DNA from: an uncultured beta proteobacterium
Lineage (GTDB): Bacteria; Pseudomonadota; Gammaproteobacteria; Burkholderiales; SG8-39
Reading direction: 5' to 3'
Assembly: GCA_902826155.1 (NCBI GenBank)
Contig: CADEDU010000012.1
Span: 56,041 to 120,040, forward strand
DNA: 64,000 nt
Shown: piece by piece, positions 35,579 through 44,657 of the stretch
Position numbering within the stretch: the first letter of the stretch is position 1
How the letters are laid out: the number at the start of each line of letters is the position of its first letter
Made by a program: the position numbers and the translations under genes
Notes under the pieces: generated by a model
What the model saw: only the letters and a program-made list of their open reading frames with translations
Databases searched by the model: none
Told to the model about the DNA's origin: nothing

Positions 35579-37150
35579 ATGAAGAGGTTCGATCAACACG
35601 CGGCGCTCGTTTTGAGCTTGGTCGCGCTATGCACCGGGTGCGCCGTGCCGGACAACCGCCCAAGCGTCCAAGAGGCGATGCGCGAAGAGGTGCGGCGCTT
35701 CGATACTGAGGCGCGTCGTGAGCCGATCATCAAGACCAATCCGAAGCCCTACGTAAAGGCGCGTCCGGTCGAGTATCGCGAGCCGCGCGAGGAGATCTCG
35801 ATTGCGATCCAGGGCGGGTCGGTGCGCGCGGCGATCGAGAGCGTCGCCAAGCCCAAGGGCTACACCGTCGTGATCGCCAAGGGTTTGAAGACCGAAGCGG
35901 TGAACATCGAGCTGGTCAATCTCGATTTCGAGCACGCGGTGCGCGAGATCGCGTCCGCGGTCGGGGCGGCGGCGGTGTTCAACCACGCGCGCAAGGCGAT
36001 CTATGTCGCGCCCGAAGCGACCTACACCTTCCGCATCCCGCAGCATCTGTTCGACGACCTGGCGATGAGCTACAGCGTGTCCTCGAACCCGGCCCTCGGT
36101 GGACAAGGCGGCGCCACGCCGAATATGGGCGGGGTCGGCTCGATTGGGCATGGCGCGCCCGCATCGGGCTTGGGTGCCGCGGGCGGCACACCCGGCGCAA
36201 ACCACACCAATATGAAAGTGAGTGGCGGGGCGGGCAGCGCGCTCGAATCGTTCACCGCGGCGATCAAGCAAATCGCGGGCGACAAGGCCAAGCTCTCGGT
36301 GATGCGCGAGCTAGGACTGTTGTCGGTACGCGCCGACGGTTCAGCGCTCAAGCGCGTCACCCAGTTTCTCGAAACGTTCACGCGTGATGCCGGCCGGCAA
36401 ATCGAGGTGAAGGCGGCGCTGGTCGAAATCACTTTGGGCAACGAGCTCGCCTACGGCATCGACTGGTCGAAGATTCTCAGCAACAGCGCGCGCACCATCG
36501 AAGTGGGTCTGGCGACCACCTCGGTTGTGCCGCGCGCGGTCGTGAACGCGACCATCACCACCAACTCGATCCGCAGCGTCATCAAGGCGCTCGAAGGGGC
36601 GACTGCGGTCAAGGTGGTGGCCGAACCGCAACTGTGGATGCTCAACCATCAACCGGGCATCGTCTTCAACGCCACGCAGCGCCCGTATCTCGGCGCGGTG
36701 ACCACCAGTATCGCAGGCAACGCCTCGATCTCCTCCACCGCCGGGGCGCTCAGCTACGCGATGGACGGCGTCTCGCTCGCCTTCCGCCCGCACATTCTGG
36801 ACAACAGCCGCGCCGAGTTGACGGTGATCCCGATGCTCTCGACCGCGGTGAACCAGCAGACCTTCAAGCCAGGCAACGGGCTGGAGCTGACCGGGTATGA
36901 CCTGCCCACCACCTCTTCGCACATGAAGCTGCTGCTCGAATCGGGCAAGACCTACATCGTCGGTGGCAGCCGCTTCACCAGTCAGAACTTCCAGCAGGTG
37001 GGCGTGCCCGGTGTGCGCCAGGCCGGCATCCTCGGACAACTGCTCTCGGGCACCGACGATCTGAAGACCGCCAAGGAGCTGGTGCTGCTGTTGCACACCA
37101 ACGTGCTGCCGGCGCCCGAGCTGAACGTCATCGTCGGCGAGTCCTTGTAA
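35579..37150 (+). CDS. pilN: PilN-type secretin (type IVB pilus outer-membrane channel)
   Basis: A 523-residue outer-membrane secretin subunit. It is a lipoprotein: signal peptide and lipobox 'LCTGC' place the lipidated cysteine at residue 21. The periplasmic N-domains run to ~residue 240. The C-terminal secretin domain has 'QIEVKAALVEITLGNELAYG', 'VVAEPQLWMLNHQPGIVFN' and 'TYIVGGSRFTSQNFQQVG'. A Gly-rich stretch about residues 180-210 is the flexible loop. It multimerises into the outer-membrane pore for the pilus. ATG 35579 has 'GGGGAGG' just upstream. It is followed by PilO-like and ATPase genes. Confidence 0.92.
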   Translation: MKRFDQHAALVLSLVALCTGCAVPDNRPSVQEAMREEVRRFDTEARREPIIKTNPKPYVKARPVEYREPREEISIAIQGGSVRAAIESVAKPKGYTVVIAKGLKTEAVNIELVNLDFEHAVREIASAVGAAAVFNHARKAIYVAPEATYTFRIPQHLFDDLAMSYSVSSNPALGGQGGATPNMGGVGSIGHGAPASGLGAAGGTPGANHTNMKVSGGAGSALESFTAAIKQIAGDKAKLSVMRELGLLSVRADGSALKRVTQFLETFTRDAGRQIEVKAALVEITLGNELAYGIDWSKILSNSARTIEVGLATTSVVPRAVVNATITTNSIRSVIKALEGATAVKVVAEPQLWMLNHQPGIVFNATQRPYLGAVTTSIAGNASISSTAGALSYAMDGVSLAFRPHILDNSRAELTVIPMLSTAVNQQTFKPGNGLELTGYDLPTTSSHMKLLLESGKTYIVGGSRFTSQNFQQVGVPGVRQAGILGQLLSGTDDLKTAKELVLLLHTNVLPAPELNVIVGESL

Positions 37151-37159
37151 GCGCCATCC

Positions 37160-38332
37160 ATGAAATTCCCCATCGTGCGACGCCTGTTGCGCACGCCCGC
37201 GCCCGGGCGCCTGTGGCTTGCGATCCAGCAGAAGCAACAGGCGCCGAGCTTCTGGGAGGTTGCGCAGGACGCGGTACGCGAGATCGAACAGCTGCCCGAC
37301 GGTGCGTGGCCGATTCTGTCCATCTCAGAAGACGATCTGCGCGTCGCCACGGCGAAACCCGTGAGCGGCAAGCGTGCCAAGAGCCTGATTCGCCAGCAGT
37401 GCGGCCAGCCCGCGCGCGTGATCAATCAATCGGCGCATGGCGCGATCTACGGGCGACCGCTGATCGCGATGACCGATGGCTTTGCCGCGGTGCCGGCAGC
37501 GCTCTTGGTCGATCAGCTCCTCGTCGAGCGCGGTTGGCCGGATGCGCCGTTCATCGCGGGTTTCTTGCTGTCGGCAGGGGAGAGCCACAACGAGATTCTC
37601 GCTCTCTGGGCCGGCACGCCGCGTGGGGAGCTGGGCGGCATCCAGTTCACCGAGAACGCGCAGCAAGCCGAGCAGATCGTCGATGCGTTCTGCGCCACGC
37701 ATGCGATCGACGCGAACGAATCCAACGTACTCCTGTTCCAGGTCGAGGAGCTACTCGCTGCGGTCGAGCGCTTTGCCGATCGCTTAGAACCCTATCCGGA
37801 CTACGACGATTGGTACGGCATGCCGGTGCAGCGGCTATGGTCGGGCATCGCGGGGGCATCGGCGCTCAGCGCGATCGGTACGGTTGCCGCGCTCGGCGTG
37901 CTGTTCGTACAGGGTCAGATGATGCAGACCGAGCGCGAGCGGGCCGCGGCGCGTGCCTCGCAATCGCGCCAGACGACGGTTAACGCGTTCGTCGGCCATC
38001 TACCCACCGTGGTCGAGCGCAGCAGCGTGGATCACCGCGCGCTGGCCGCTAACGCGCGCGCGATCTATGTACCCGGCGGCTGGGTGATGCTCCAGGCCAA
38101 CGCCGAGGCGCATCGACTTCGGCTCACTTTGCAGATCGAACCGCCGCAGACCCATCAAATCGATGTGCTCACGGTGAACACCATGCCGGGGTCGTCGTTC
38201 GAGGCAGCACGGTCGCGCAAGGTGTCGGGACGGTTGCCGCAGGTAGGGTTGTCAGGGGGAGGCAATGAGATCCATTTCGATTACGCGTTGCAAGCAGCTA
38301 ACGCTCGTCTGCTTGGCTATCTCGATCGCTAG
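37160..38332 (+). CDS. PilO-like inner-membrane pilus accessory protein
   Basis: A 390-residue protein with a large cytoplasmic N-terminal domain, one transmembrane segment about residues 233-255 ('SALSAIGTVAALGVLFVQGQ'), then a coiled region and a periplasmic C-terminal domain. This layout and its place between PilN and the ATPase match the PilO (PilO2) pilus accessory protein of R64-type pili, a fused PilM/PilN-like inner-membrane platform link. The cytoplasmic part probably contacts the assembly ATPase. It overlaps the next gene by 68 bases. Confidence 0.78.
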   Translation: MKFPIVRRLLRTPAPGRLWLAIQQKQQAPSFWEVAQDAVREIEQLPDGAWPILSISEDDLRVATAKPVSGKRAKSLIRQQCGQPARVINQSAHGAIYGRPLIAMTDGFAAVPAALLVDQLLVERGWPDAPFIAGFLLSAGESHNEILALWAGTPRGELGGIQFTENAQQAEQIVDAFCATHAIDANESNVLLFQVEELLAAVERFADRLEPYPDYDDWYGMPVQRLWSGIAGASALSAIGTVAALGVLFVQGQMMQTERERAAARASQSRQTTVNAFVGHLPTVVERSSVDHRALAANARAIYVPGGWVMLQANAEAHRLRLTLQIEPPQTHQIDVLTVNTMPGSSFEAARSRKVSGRLPQVGLSGGGNEIHFDYALQAANARLLGYLDR

Positions 38333-38798
38333 CGTGCCGGCGATTCAGAAGCTGCGCGCGCTCAACGAGGAGCGCTCTCGCGTGCTCGCGCAGGCGCTCA
38401 CCGAGCTGGCGACGAACGAAGGCAACGAGCGCTTCATCCTGAGCGAGCTTGCGCGGGCGCCGGCTGCTCAAACGCCAGTGCTTGCACTCGAGGACGCCTA
38501 CGCGCGCACTGTGGTGGACCTGCGCGCCGCGAGCAGCGCGCATCTGGTGAGCGTGCAATCGCTCTCGGTGGGCAATCGACAACTCGACGCGAAGGGCGTG
38601 CGCCTGGCCGAGTTGGCCGAACCGGTCGCGATCGCGGGCAACTTACGGCGCCTCCGCCTACAAGTGAAGGGCCGCTACGAATCGCTTGAGCGATTCCACG
38701 CCTACCTCGATCGTTTCAAGGCGCATCAGGCTGTGATCCGGTCCCTTGAGATCACCAAGGACCAGTTCCAAGCCGACGTGCTGGTGCTTGGGGTCTAG
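38265..38798 (+). CDS. Inner-membrane-anchored pilus protein, PilO/PilP-like
   Basis: A 177-residue protein with an N-terminal membrane segment (about residues 10-27) and a coiled-coil stretch ('LNEERSRVLAQALTELATN') leading to a ferredoxin-like alpha/beta periplasmic domain, as in T4P PilO or GspM ('NLRRLRLQVKGRYESLERFH'). It starts inside the previous gene, 68 bases before its stop. The pairing with the PilO-like protein mirrors the PilN-PilO heterodimer of type IVa pili. The annotation as PilO or PilP analogue is not settled. Confidence 0.7.
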   Translation: MRSISITRCKQLTLVCLAISIASVPAIQKLRALNEERSRVLAQALTELATNEGNERFILSELARAPAAQTPVLALEDAYARTVVDLRAASSAHLVSVQSLSVGNRQLDAKGVRLAELAEPVAIAGNLRRLRLQVKGRYESLERFHAYLDRFKAHQAVIRSLEITKDQFQADVLVLGV

Positions 38799-38801
38799 CG
38801 C

Positions 38802-41066
38802 ATGGCTGCCAACGAGACCAATGTTATCTACGCGCTGTTGGCGAAGGCGCGCCATCGCATCGCTGGCGGCAGTGTCGCGCCGATCAAACGCATGGTCGAA
38901 CCGGTCGCCCTCAATGGCGCGCCCGTACTCGACCCGCAAGTGAACCTGAACGCATCGGTTGAACGAGCGATGCGACTGGTACCCGACGTGCGTACCGGCG
39001 CTTCGCAATCGACATCGGGTAACGACGCACAAACACGCGAGAGCCCCGCGGATGATCGACCCAATGTTCACCTATCGGAAATCGGATCGAGCTTCGCGCG
39101 TCCTGCACCAATGGAGCTTGGCGCGCTCGCGCCGTCATCGCCTGCCGCAACGCTAGAGAAACTCGGCGACCTCCTAATCGGACGGCAGCTGATCACGCCG
39201 CGGCAGTTAGAGAGCGCGCTCGAGCGGCAAAGCGTCTCGGGTCACCTGCTCGGGCGCATCCTGCTCGAGCAAGGCGCAGTCACTGCCGAACAGCTCGCCC
39301 AAGCACTCGACGCGCAGCACGGCGGCAAGCCCGCGACCGCCGACATCCTCGCGCGCTTAGGCATGCCAGTGCACCAGATCCGCGCAACCTTGCATCGCCA
39401 ACGCACCTTCCGCCATCCGCTCACCCGCATCATGCGCGACTGGGGTTACCTGTCGCAGGAAGCGGTGGCCAAGGCGATCGCGATCGAAGCGGGCCTGGAG
39501 TATTTCCCCTGGGCCGAGATCGACAACATCGCGATCGAAAGCCTGCGTGCGAACGGCATCGGTTTGTCGGAGTTCAAAGGCTTCGTACCGGTGGCGTTCG
39601 CCCAGGACGGCCGGCGCGGCAGCATCGCCGTGCTGATCCCCGATCGCAATCGGATGAATGCGGCGAGCAGCGAGTTTCGCCAGCATCGCTGCACCTTCAT
39701 GGTCGGCTCCAGCGAGACGATCCAGATCATCTACCGCAAGTACTTCGCTGCCACCGCCGAAGTCGTCGCCAAGCTCCTCGATCAGCACAACCAGGCACTT
39801 GCCAATCGCGAGGACCTCTCGAAGAGCGCGATCTACCAGGATTTGGTGATGGCGCTGCTGCGCCACGCCTGCTACGCCGGGGCTTCCGATATCCAACTGT
39901 TTCCCTCGCACGACGTGGGCATGATCAAGCTCAAGGTCGACGGTGTGTGGGACATCTTCCAGGTGGTGTCCCTGGAATTACTCGCGCTGCTCTATGGCGT
40001 GGTGCGCAACACCATGTTGAATGGCGTGAACGACGCGAAAATCGCCGAGGGCTTCACCGATTGCGCGCTCGATCTCAACACCGACAAGGACGAGCAGGCG
40101 CAAGCGCTGCGCAGCCGCTACGCCGACATCATCGATCGCTACGTGTTTCGGGTCGAGCTGGGCAACTCGGTGCAGGGCCGCACCATGACGATCCGCGCCA
40201 ACGACAAGGAATCGACCGCAGCCGATCTCCATCAGCTGGGCCTCGATCAGAAGACCCTGCAGCGGCTCAAGGCTTACATCCGGTCCAAGAGCGGCGTGTT
40301 CCTGCTGTGCGGTCCGACCGGCTCGGGCAAGACCACCACGCTCTACGCACTCCTGCGCTCCGTTGATGCGATCACCGAGTCGGTGCAGACCGTCGAACGC
40401 CCGGTGGAATACACCAACGGCCTGTGGCTGCAGTACCCGGTGAGCGCGATGGGCGAGGACGAAGGCAAGGGCTGGGCCGAGGCGCTGAAAGGGATCCTGC
40501 GCAACGCCCCGGACAAGATCCTGTTCGGCGAGACGCGTGATGAAGGCACGGCACGAGAATGTTTCCGCGCCGCCAACACCGGGCACCTGGTGCTCTCCAC
40601 CTTGCACTCCAACGGTGCCGCCGAAACGGTGGGGCGCCTGACCGATCTGGGCATCGATCGCGAGAAACTCGCCACGCAACTGCTCGGCGTGCTCGCGCAG
40701 CGCCTGGTACGCAAACTCTGCAACAGCTGCAAGGTGCCTGATGAGCGTCCTGAGACCCCGCAGCTCTTGGCCGGCCACACCACCAAGGCGCTGCGCATGT
40801 CCGGTCGCATCGCCCCGTTTCGTGCGCGCGACGGCGGCTGCCCGAACTGCGGCTTCACCGGCTACCGCGGCCGGCGCATGGTGTACGAGCTGCTCCATTG
40901 CTCCAAGAAAGTGAAGAGCCTATTGGAGGAAGGCGTGCCGGTCTCGCGCCTGCGCGAAGGGGGCCTTGAGACCAGCGGCACCATGCTCGAGAACGCCTAC
41001 CGGCTCGTCGCCGAAGGCGTGACCTCGGTTGATGAGATTGCCCTCCACCTGGATCTAGAGGGCTAG
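38802..41066 (+). CDS. PilQ-type pilus assembly ATPase (GspE/PilB family)
   Basis: A 754-residue assembly ATPase. The N-terminal half has two MshEN-like domains ('LGDLLIGRQLITPRQLESAL', 'LLGRILLEQGAVTAEQLAQA'). The motor part has Walker A 'GPTGSGKTTTLYALL' near residue 504, Walker B 'KILFGETRDEGTARECFRAA', and His box 'GHLVLSTLHSNGAAETVGR'. A tetracysteine zinc motif follows ('CNSCKV' and 'CPNCGFTGYRGR'). It powers pilus polymerisation at the inner membrane. It is separated by 3 bases from its upstream neighbour and 4 bases from the PilR-like gene, so the genes are tightly coupled. Length is typical for GspE with an MshEN pair. Confidence 0.93.
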   Translation: MAANETNVIYALLAKARHRIAGGSVAPIKRMVEPVALNGAPVLDPQVNLNASVERAMRLVPDVRTGASQSTSGNDAQTRESPADDRPNVHLSEIGSSFARPAPMELGALAPSSPAATLEKLGDLLIGRQLITPRQLESALERQSVSGHLLGRILLEQGAVTAEQLAQALDAQHGGKPATADILARLGMPVHQIRATLHRQRTFRHPLTRIMRDWGYLSQEAVAKAIAIEAGLEYFPWAEIDNIAIESLRANGIGLSEFKGFVPVAFAQDGRRGSIAVLIPDRNRMNAASSEFRQHRCTFMVGSSETIQIIYRKYFAATAEVVAKLLDQHNQALANREDLSKSAIYQDLVMALLRHACYAGASDIQLFPSHDVGMIKLKVDGVWDIFQVVSLELLALLYGVVRNTMLNGVNDAKIAEGFTDCALDLNTDKDEQAQALRSRYADIIDRYVFRVELGNSVQGRTMTIRANDKESTAADLHQLGLDQKTLQRLKAYIRSKSGVFLLCGPTGSGKTTTLYALLRSVDAITESVQTVERPVEYTNGLWLQYPVSAMGEDEGKGWAEALKGILRNAPDKILFGETRDEGTARECFRAANTGHLVLSTLHSNGAAETVGRLTDLGIDREKLATQLLGVLAQRLVRKLCNSCKVPDERPETPQLLAGHTTKALRMSGRIAPFRARDGGCPNCGFTGYRGRRMVYELLHCSKKVKSLLEEGVPVSRLREGGLETSGTMLENAYRLVAEGVTSVDEIALHLDLEG

Positions 41067-41070
41067 CGCG

Positions 41071-42270
41071 GTGCAACTGGCCTACGACTACACCGCCAAG
41101 ACCTCACGGGGGCTCGTCGTCTCCGGCATGGTGTTCTGCGCGTGCTACGACGATGCGGTGTACCAGGTGCGCGCGGCGCTCAAGCTCGATCCGATGGCGA
41201 TCCGCGTGAATGCCCTGGAAACCGGCATCAGCTGGGTGCTCGAGCGCGAACCCACGCGTGATCGGATTCGGCTGTATCGAACCATCGCCGAGCGCAAGCG
41301 CATCGGCCGCTCCATCCCGCAGGGCTTGCACGAGGCGCTCGACTACGTGGAGGACAAACGATTCGTCTCGGCGCTCACCGTGATGCGCCAGTCGATGCTG
41401 GATGGCGTGAAGTTTGCGGATGCCATGGAGAAGGCCGGCTTTCCGGAGACGGACGTGCAGGCGGTGCGCGCGGTGCAAAGCGCCGGCAAAGAAGGCGAGG
41501 TGCTGGCGAGCTTGGCCGAGCGCATGGAAGCGATCGAGGCGATGAAGCAGCGTATCGCCGGCGTCCTCTGGTATCCGCTGGTGGTGCTGGCGGCGATGTG
41601 GATCGTCGCCTGGGCCATCACCTTGTTCATCGCCCCGAGAATCGGCGCGTTCTTCATGAAGCTTGGCAGCTTGCAGTTGAGCCTGCCGGCCTATGCCGAG
41701 GCGTACTACAGCTTCGCCGCGTTTTTCCAGCAGCACGCGCTGATCGGATCGCTGGCCTGGTTCGCGATACCGGTTGGGTTTGTCACCCTGCTGCGATCCC
41801 GATTCACCGCACACCTGGTCGATCGCATCCCCGCGCTCTACGCGCTGGCGATGAAATCCGATCTGGTGTCGATTTTCTCCGCGCTCGCGCTCCTCCTGAA
41901 TGCCGGGGTGAAGCCCGTCGAAGCGTTCGCAGCGGTTGCGCGTTCGGCACGCCGTGCTGACAACCGCGAGCGCCTCGAAGAGATGGCGAGCATCTACCGC
42001 GCCGGCAACTACTCGATCGCCAAAGCGGTCGCGCAGTGCCGGTTCCCGAATTACGTGCTGGCCGAGATCAGTGCGGGCGAATCGGCCAACAGCACCACCG
42101 AGGGCATGAGAAAGCTCGTCGAGTTGTTGCGCCAGGACTTGCAAGCGCACACGGAACAGGCGCAGCGTCTCGCGGTGATCGGCTCGAACCTGATCGTCGG
42201 GTTGTTTCTACTCGGGTTCGTGTTCATCACCGTCTATCCGCAGGTGTCGGCGACGATGTCGCGGATGTAA
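41071..42270 (+). CDS. PilR-type inner-membrane platform protein (GspF/PilC family)
   Basis: A 399-residue polytopic membrane protein with the T2SSF domain pair. The first copy starts around residue 80 ('IGRSIPQGLHEALDYVEDK') and has one TM near 'LVVLAAMWIVAWAITLFIA'. A second ('HALIGSLAWFAIPVGFVTLL') precedes the second T2SSF copy. The C-terminal TM is 'LAVIGSNLIVGLFLLGFVFI'. It forms the pilus-base platform turned by the ATPase. Start is GTG 41071. Spacing to the pilin gene is 40 bases. Confidence 0.9.
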   Translation: MQLAYDYTAKTSRGLVVSGMVFCACYDDAVYQVRAALKLDPMAIRVNALETGISWVLEREPTRDRIRLYRTIAERKRIGRSIPQGLHEALDYVEDKRFVSALTVMRQSMLDGVKFADAMEKAGFPETDVQAVRAVQSAGKEGEVLASLAERMEAIEAMKQRIAGVLWYPLVVLAAMWIVAWAITLFIAPRIGAFFMKLGSLQLSLPAYAEAYYSFAAFFQQHALIGSLAWFAIPVGFVTLLRSRFTAHLVDRIPALYALAMKSDLVSIFSALALLLNAGVKPVEAFAAVARSARRADNRERLEEMASIYRAGNYSIAKAVAQCRFPNYVLAEISAGESANSTTEGMRKLVELLRQDLQAHTEQAQRLAVIGSNLIVGLFLLGFVFITVYPQVSATMSRM

Positions 42271-42310
42271 AGCGATCTTCTACGAGAAATGCGAAGGGGA
42301 GAGGTCACCA

Positions 42311-42868
42311 ATGAAGCCATCGAATCGATCCGTGCCGCGAAGCACGCAGAGGACCCGCGGTTTCTCGGCGCTCGAGCTCATCATCGTCCTGTCGCTGGTG
42401 TCGATCCTCACCGCGATGTATGTGTTCAACTACAACTCGGACAACTCCAAGGCGGCGACGCTGCTCAATGTCACCCAGGAGTACGCGAATGCAATGAAGC
42501 GTGCCAAGGCGGACATGGCGTGTTATCCAACTCGCATGGCGGCGCTATTCGATCGCACCCAGGCCAACACGTCGTTCTGCGGCATCAACCTCACCAACCA
42601 GTGGAACGGTCGCTATGCCGAAGTCGCACCGACGAATGCGGCCGGCGCAGTGCTGCTCAACAACGTGTCGAACGGCGTGGCGGTGAGCATCGTCAACGTC
42701 GTCGATGCCGCCGGCACCCGCTGGCGTATCCAGGCCTCTGGTGTGCCGAACGATGTCCTCAATCGCGCGGTGAACGTCTGTAACGGCGGCGCCGCGAACG
42801 GCCGGTGCATCGGCACGCCGGGCGGCTCGGGTAGCGGGACATTCGAGATCGAGTTCGACCTGACCTAG
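42311..42868 (+). CDS. Major type IVB prepilin, PilS-like
   Basis: A 185-residue prepilin. The leader is positively charged, with cleavage expected after Gly18 at 'TRG|FSALELIIVLSLVSILTA', so the mature Phe1 and Glu5 match type IV pilins and the hydrophobic helix follows. Two Cys in the C-terminal region (Cys around 159-167) could form the disulfide loop. ATG 42311 has a GGGGAGAGG ribosome site. The gene sits between PilR and minor pilins. A prepilin peptidase is not in the window, so host PilD or a distant peptidase would process it. Confidence 0.88.
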   Translation: MKPSNRSVPRSTQRTRGFSALELIIVLSLVSILTAMYVFNYNSDNSKAATLLNVTQEYANAMKRAKADMACYPTRMAALFDRTQANTSFCGINLTNQWNGRYAEVAPTNAAGAVLLNNVSNGVAVSIVNVVDAAGTRWRIQASGVPNDVLNRAVNVCNGGAANGRCIGTPGGSGSGTFEIEFDLT

Positions 42869-42876
42869 ACGGGCCC

Positions 42877-43680
42877 ATGGATCGCACTCGTCAACGCGGC
42901 ATGGTGTTCCTGATCCTGGTGAGCGCGCTCGCGGTGGTTGCGTTCACCTTCGTCATGGGCGCGTCCAGCTTGCAGGCGCAACACGCGGCCAATCAGGCAC
43001 AGACCGATCGTGCGGACTTTCTGCGCGAGGCGGCGAACGCGCTTGCCCTCTGGTACGCCGCGCACCAGGCCACGCTCGATGCGGCGGTGGCGCCGCCGAA
43101 TCCGGAAGAGGTGCTGCAAGGAGCGGGCATCACGCCGCGCTACGGCCTTGCGATCTCAGTGAGTAACCGTGTGACGCAAGACGAAGTTGCATTCCGCGTG
43201 TTCGCGCTGTGGCTGCCGGCCGCATCGCCCGATCCCTCGCGCTTCGATCCCTCCAGCGGTGCGTTCGTGCCCGGACCCGGCGTGCCCTTCACGGTGGTCT
43301 CCGGCGCGGACATCCAGGCGCGCGCGGTGGCCGATACGCGCCACACCATGTCCCGCTTGGCCGCCCAACTCGAAAACTATTTCGCCGCGCGCACCCTCGC
43401 AAGTGGCGGCGATGTCAGTGCAAACCACTTTCGGCCAAGTAACGGTTGCGCGCGGGAGGAGGGCGCGATGCCCTGTCTCGATGCGTACACCGCGGCAACA
43501 ACGGTCGATTGGCTCGAAGCCGGCGTCGGTGCGGTGCAAGCGATCGATGCTTGGGGCGGGACGCTCGAGCTGAGCAATCTCGCTGATGCGAGCACCGAGA
43601 TCCCACCGTACTCGATGGCGATCCGCGCGAGAACGCCGTGGGGCGCGGTGTTGCACGCGCAAGCGGTGCAGCGCTTCTAG
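42877..43680 (+). CDS. Minor pilin-like exported protein
   Basis: A 267-residue protein with an N-terminal hydrophobic helix (about residues 9-32, 'GMVFLILVSALAVVAFTFVM') but a non-canonical pre-cleavage region (RQRG|M), lacking the Glu5 of pilins. This matches PilX-like minor pilins or pseudopilins. A hydrophilic domain with Cys residues around 190-202 follows. It is 8 bases after the major pilin. It could prime pilus assembly or sit at the tip. Identity beyond minor pilin-like is not established. Confidence 0.72.
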   Translation: MDRTRQRGMVFLILVSALAVVAFTFVMGASSLQAQHAANQAQTDRADFLREAANALALWYAAHQATLDAAVAPPNPEEVLQGAGITPRYGLAISVSNRVTQDEVAFRVFALWLPAASPDPSRFDPSSGAFVPGPGVPFTVVSGADIQARAVADTRHTMSRLAAQLENYFAARTLASGGDVSANHFRPSNGCAREEGAMPCLDAYTAATTVDWLEAGVGAVQAIDAWGGTLELSNLADASTEIPPYSMAIRARTPWGAVLHAQAVQRF

Positions 43681-43691
43681 GGAGTCCGACC

Positions 43692-44645
43692 ATGCGATGC
43701 CTGCATCCCAATCGCCAGCGCGGGGTGAGCGCGTTGGAGGTCATCGTCGCGGTCTTGGTGGTGGGCTTGCTTTCGGCCGCAGTGATGGGCTCGTACGGTG
43801 CTTACCTCGACCAGAGCCAGAAGGAAGAGACGCGCACGCGCCTGCGACAACTAAAGCTCGCGATCACCGAGGCGTATCGGCGCGAGGTGCTGACCGTGAG
43901 CCCAGGCAGTGGCAACGCGGTTGTGTTCGGCGGTGTCACCCTCGCCAACGGCACGGCGGCGACGGGCGCGCTGTTACAGCCGTTCGCGACCTATTCGTCG
44001 GTGAACGCCTCACAGCTCGCGCACGACGGCTTCAATCAGCCGGTACGCGTGTTCGTGTCGAACGAATTGACTCAGACCGTGAGTGGGGTGACGTTGCGCT
44101 ACCGCGTGATCGGCCTGGTGGCTGCCTCGCGCAATGGCACGGTCGAGTCCACATTCAACGCTACCAACGGCACGCTCGCAGTAGCCGAGGACGACGTGGC
44201 CGAGGTGATCAACGGCTACCCGATCGTGCGTGAGGTGCTCGACGATACGGCCAAACGCGTCGAGCGCTTGGCGAACGCCTATCAAAGCTACTTCCAGATC
44301 CGGTACCTCGCCAATCCGGCCCGCTCGATCGCGATCGATTACTTTGCCAACAGCGATCCGAGCGGTAGTGCATCGCCGAGTTGGGATGAGAGCGGAACCG
44401 TTCAGACCTCCGGTGGTGCGCCCGCCGATGCCACGACCGTGGGCCTCCTCGCCGCACTCGGACTTGCACCGGCCGATGTCACCACCGCAGCCGGTCCGAT
44501 TCAGATCGATAACTCCTCGACCGACGTCAATCACCCGAATCACCCAACGCCCGCGCGCAGCTTGCCGCCCTACACCGCGCGGGTGATCGCGCCGTTGCCG
44601 GGCGGCGAACAGCTCGTGCGCACCGTCTCCGGGTCCTACCACTGA
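43692..44645 (+). CDS. Minor prepilin with class III leader
   Basis: A 317-residue prepilin-like protein with a short leader and a canonical cleavage site 'RQRG|VSALEVIVAVLVVG', where Glu5 is present. The helix is followed by a long C-terminal domain rich in Thr, Asn and Gly ('GVTLANGTAATGALLQPF', 'VNHPNHPTPARSLPPY'). R64 PilV is a larger minor pilin; this may be a tip adhesin analogue without a shufflon, as I see no recombination-site repeats around its 3' end. ATG 43692 follows a GGGAGT-like element; an upstream start lies within the previous gene. Confidence 0.78.
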   Translation: MRCLHPNRQRGVSALEVIVAVLVVGLLSAAVMGSYGAYLDQSQKEETRTRLRQLKLAITEAYRREVLTVSPGSGNAVVFGGVTLANGTAATGALLQPFATYSSVNASQLAHDGFNQPVRVFVSNELTQTVSGVTLRYRVIGLVAASRNGTVESTFNATNGTLAVAEDDVAEVINGYPIVREVLDDTAKRVERLANAYQSYFQIRYLANPARSIAIDYFANSDPSGSASPSWDESGTVQTSGGAPADATTVGLLAALGLAPADVTTAAGPIQIDNSSTDVNHPNHPTPARSLPPYTARVIAPLPGGEQLVRTVSGSYH

Positions 44646-44657
44646 ACGGGAGATCTC

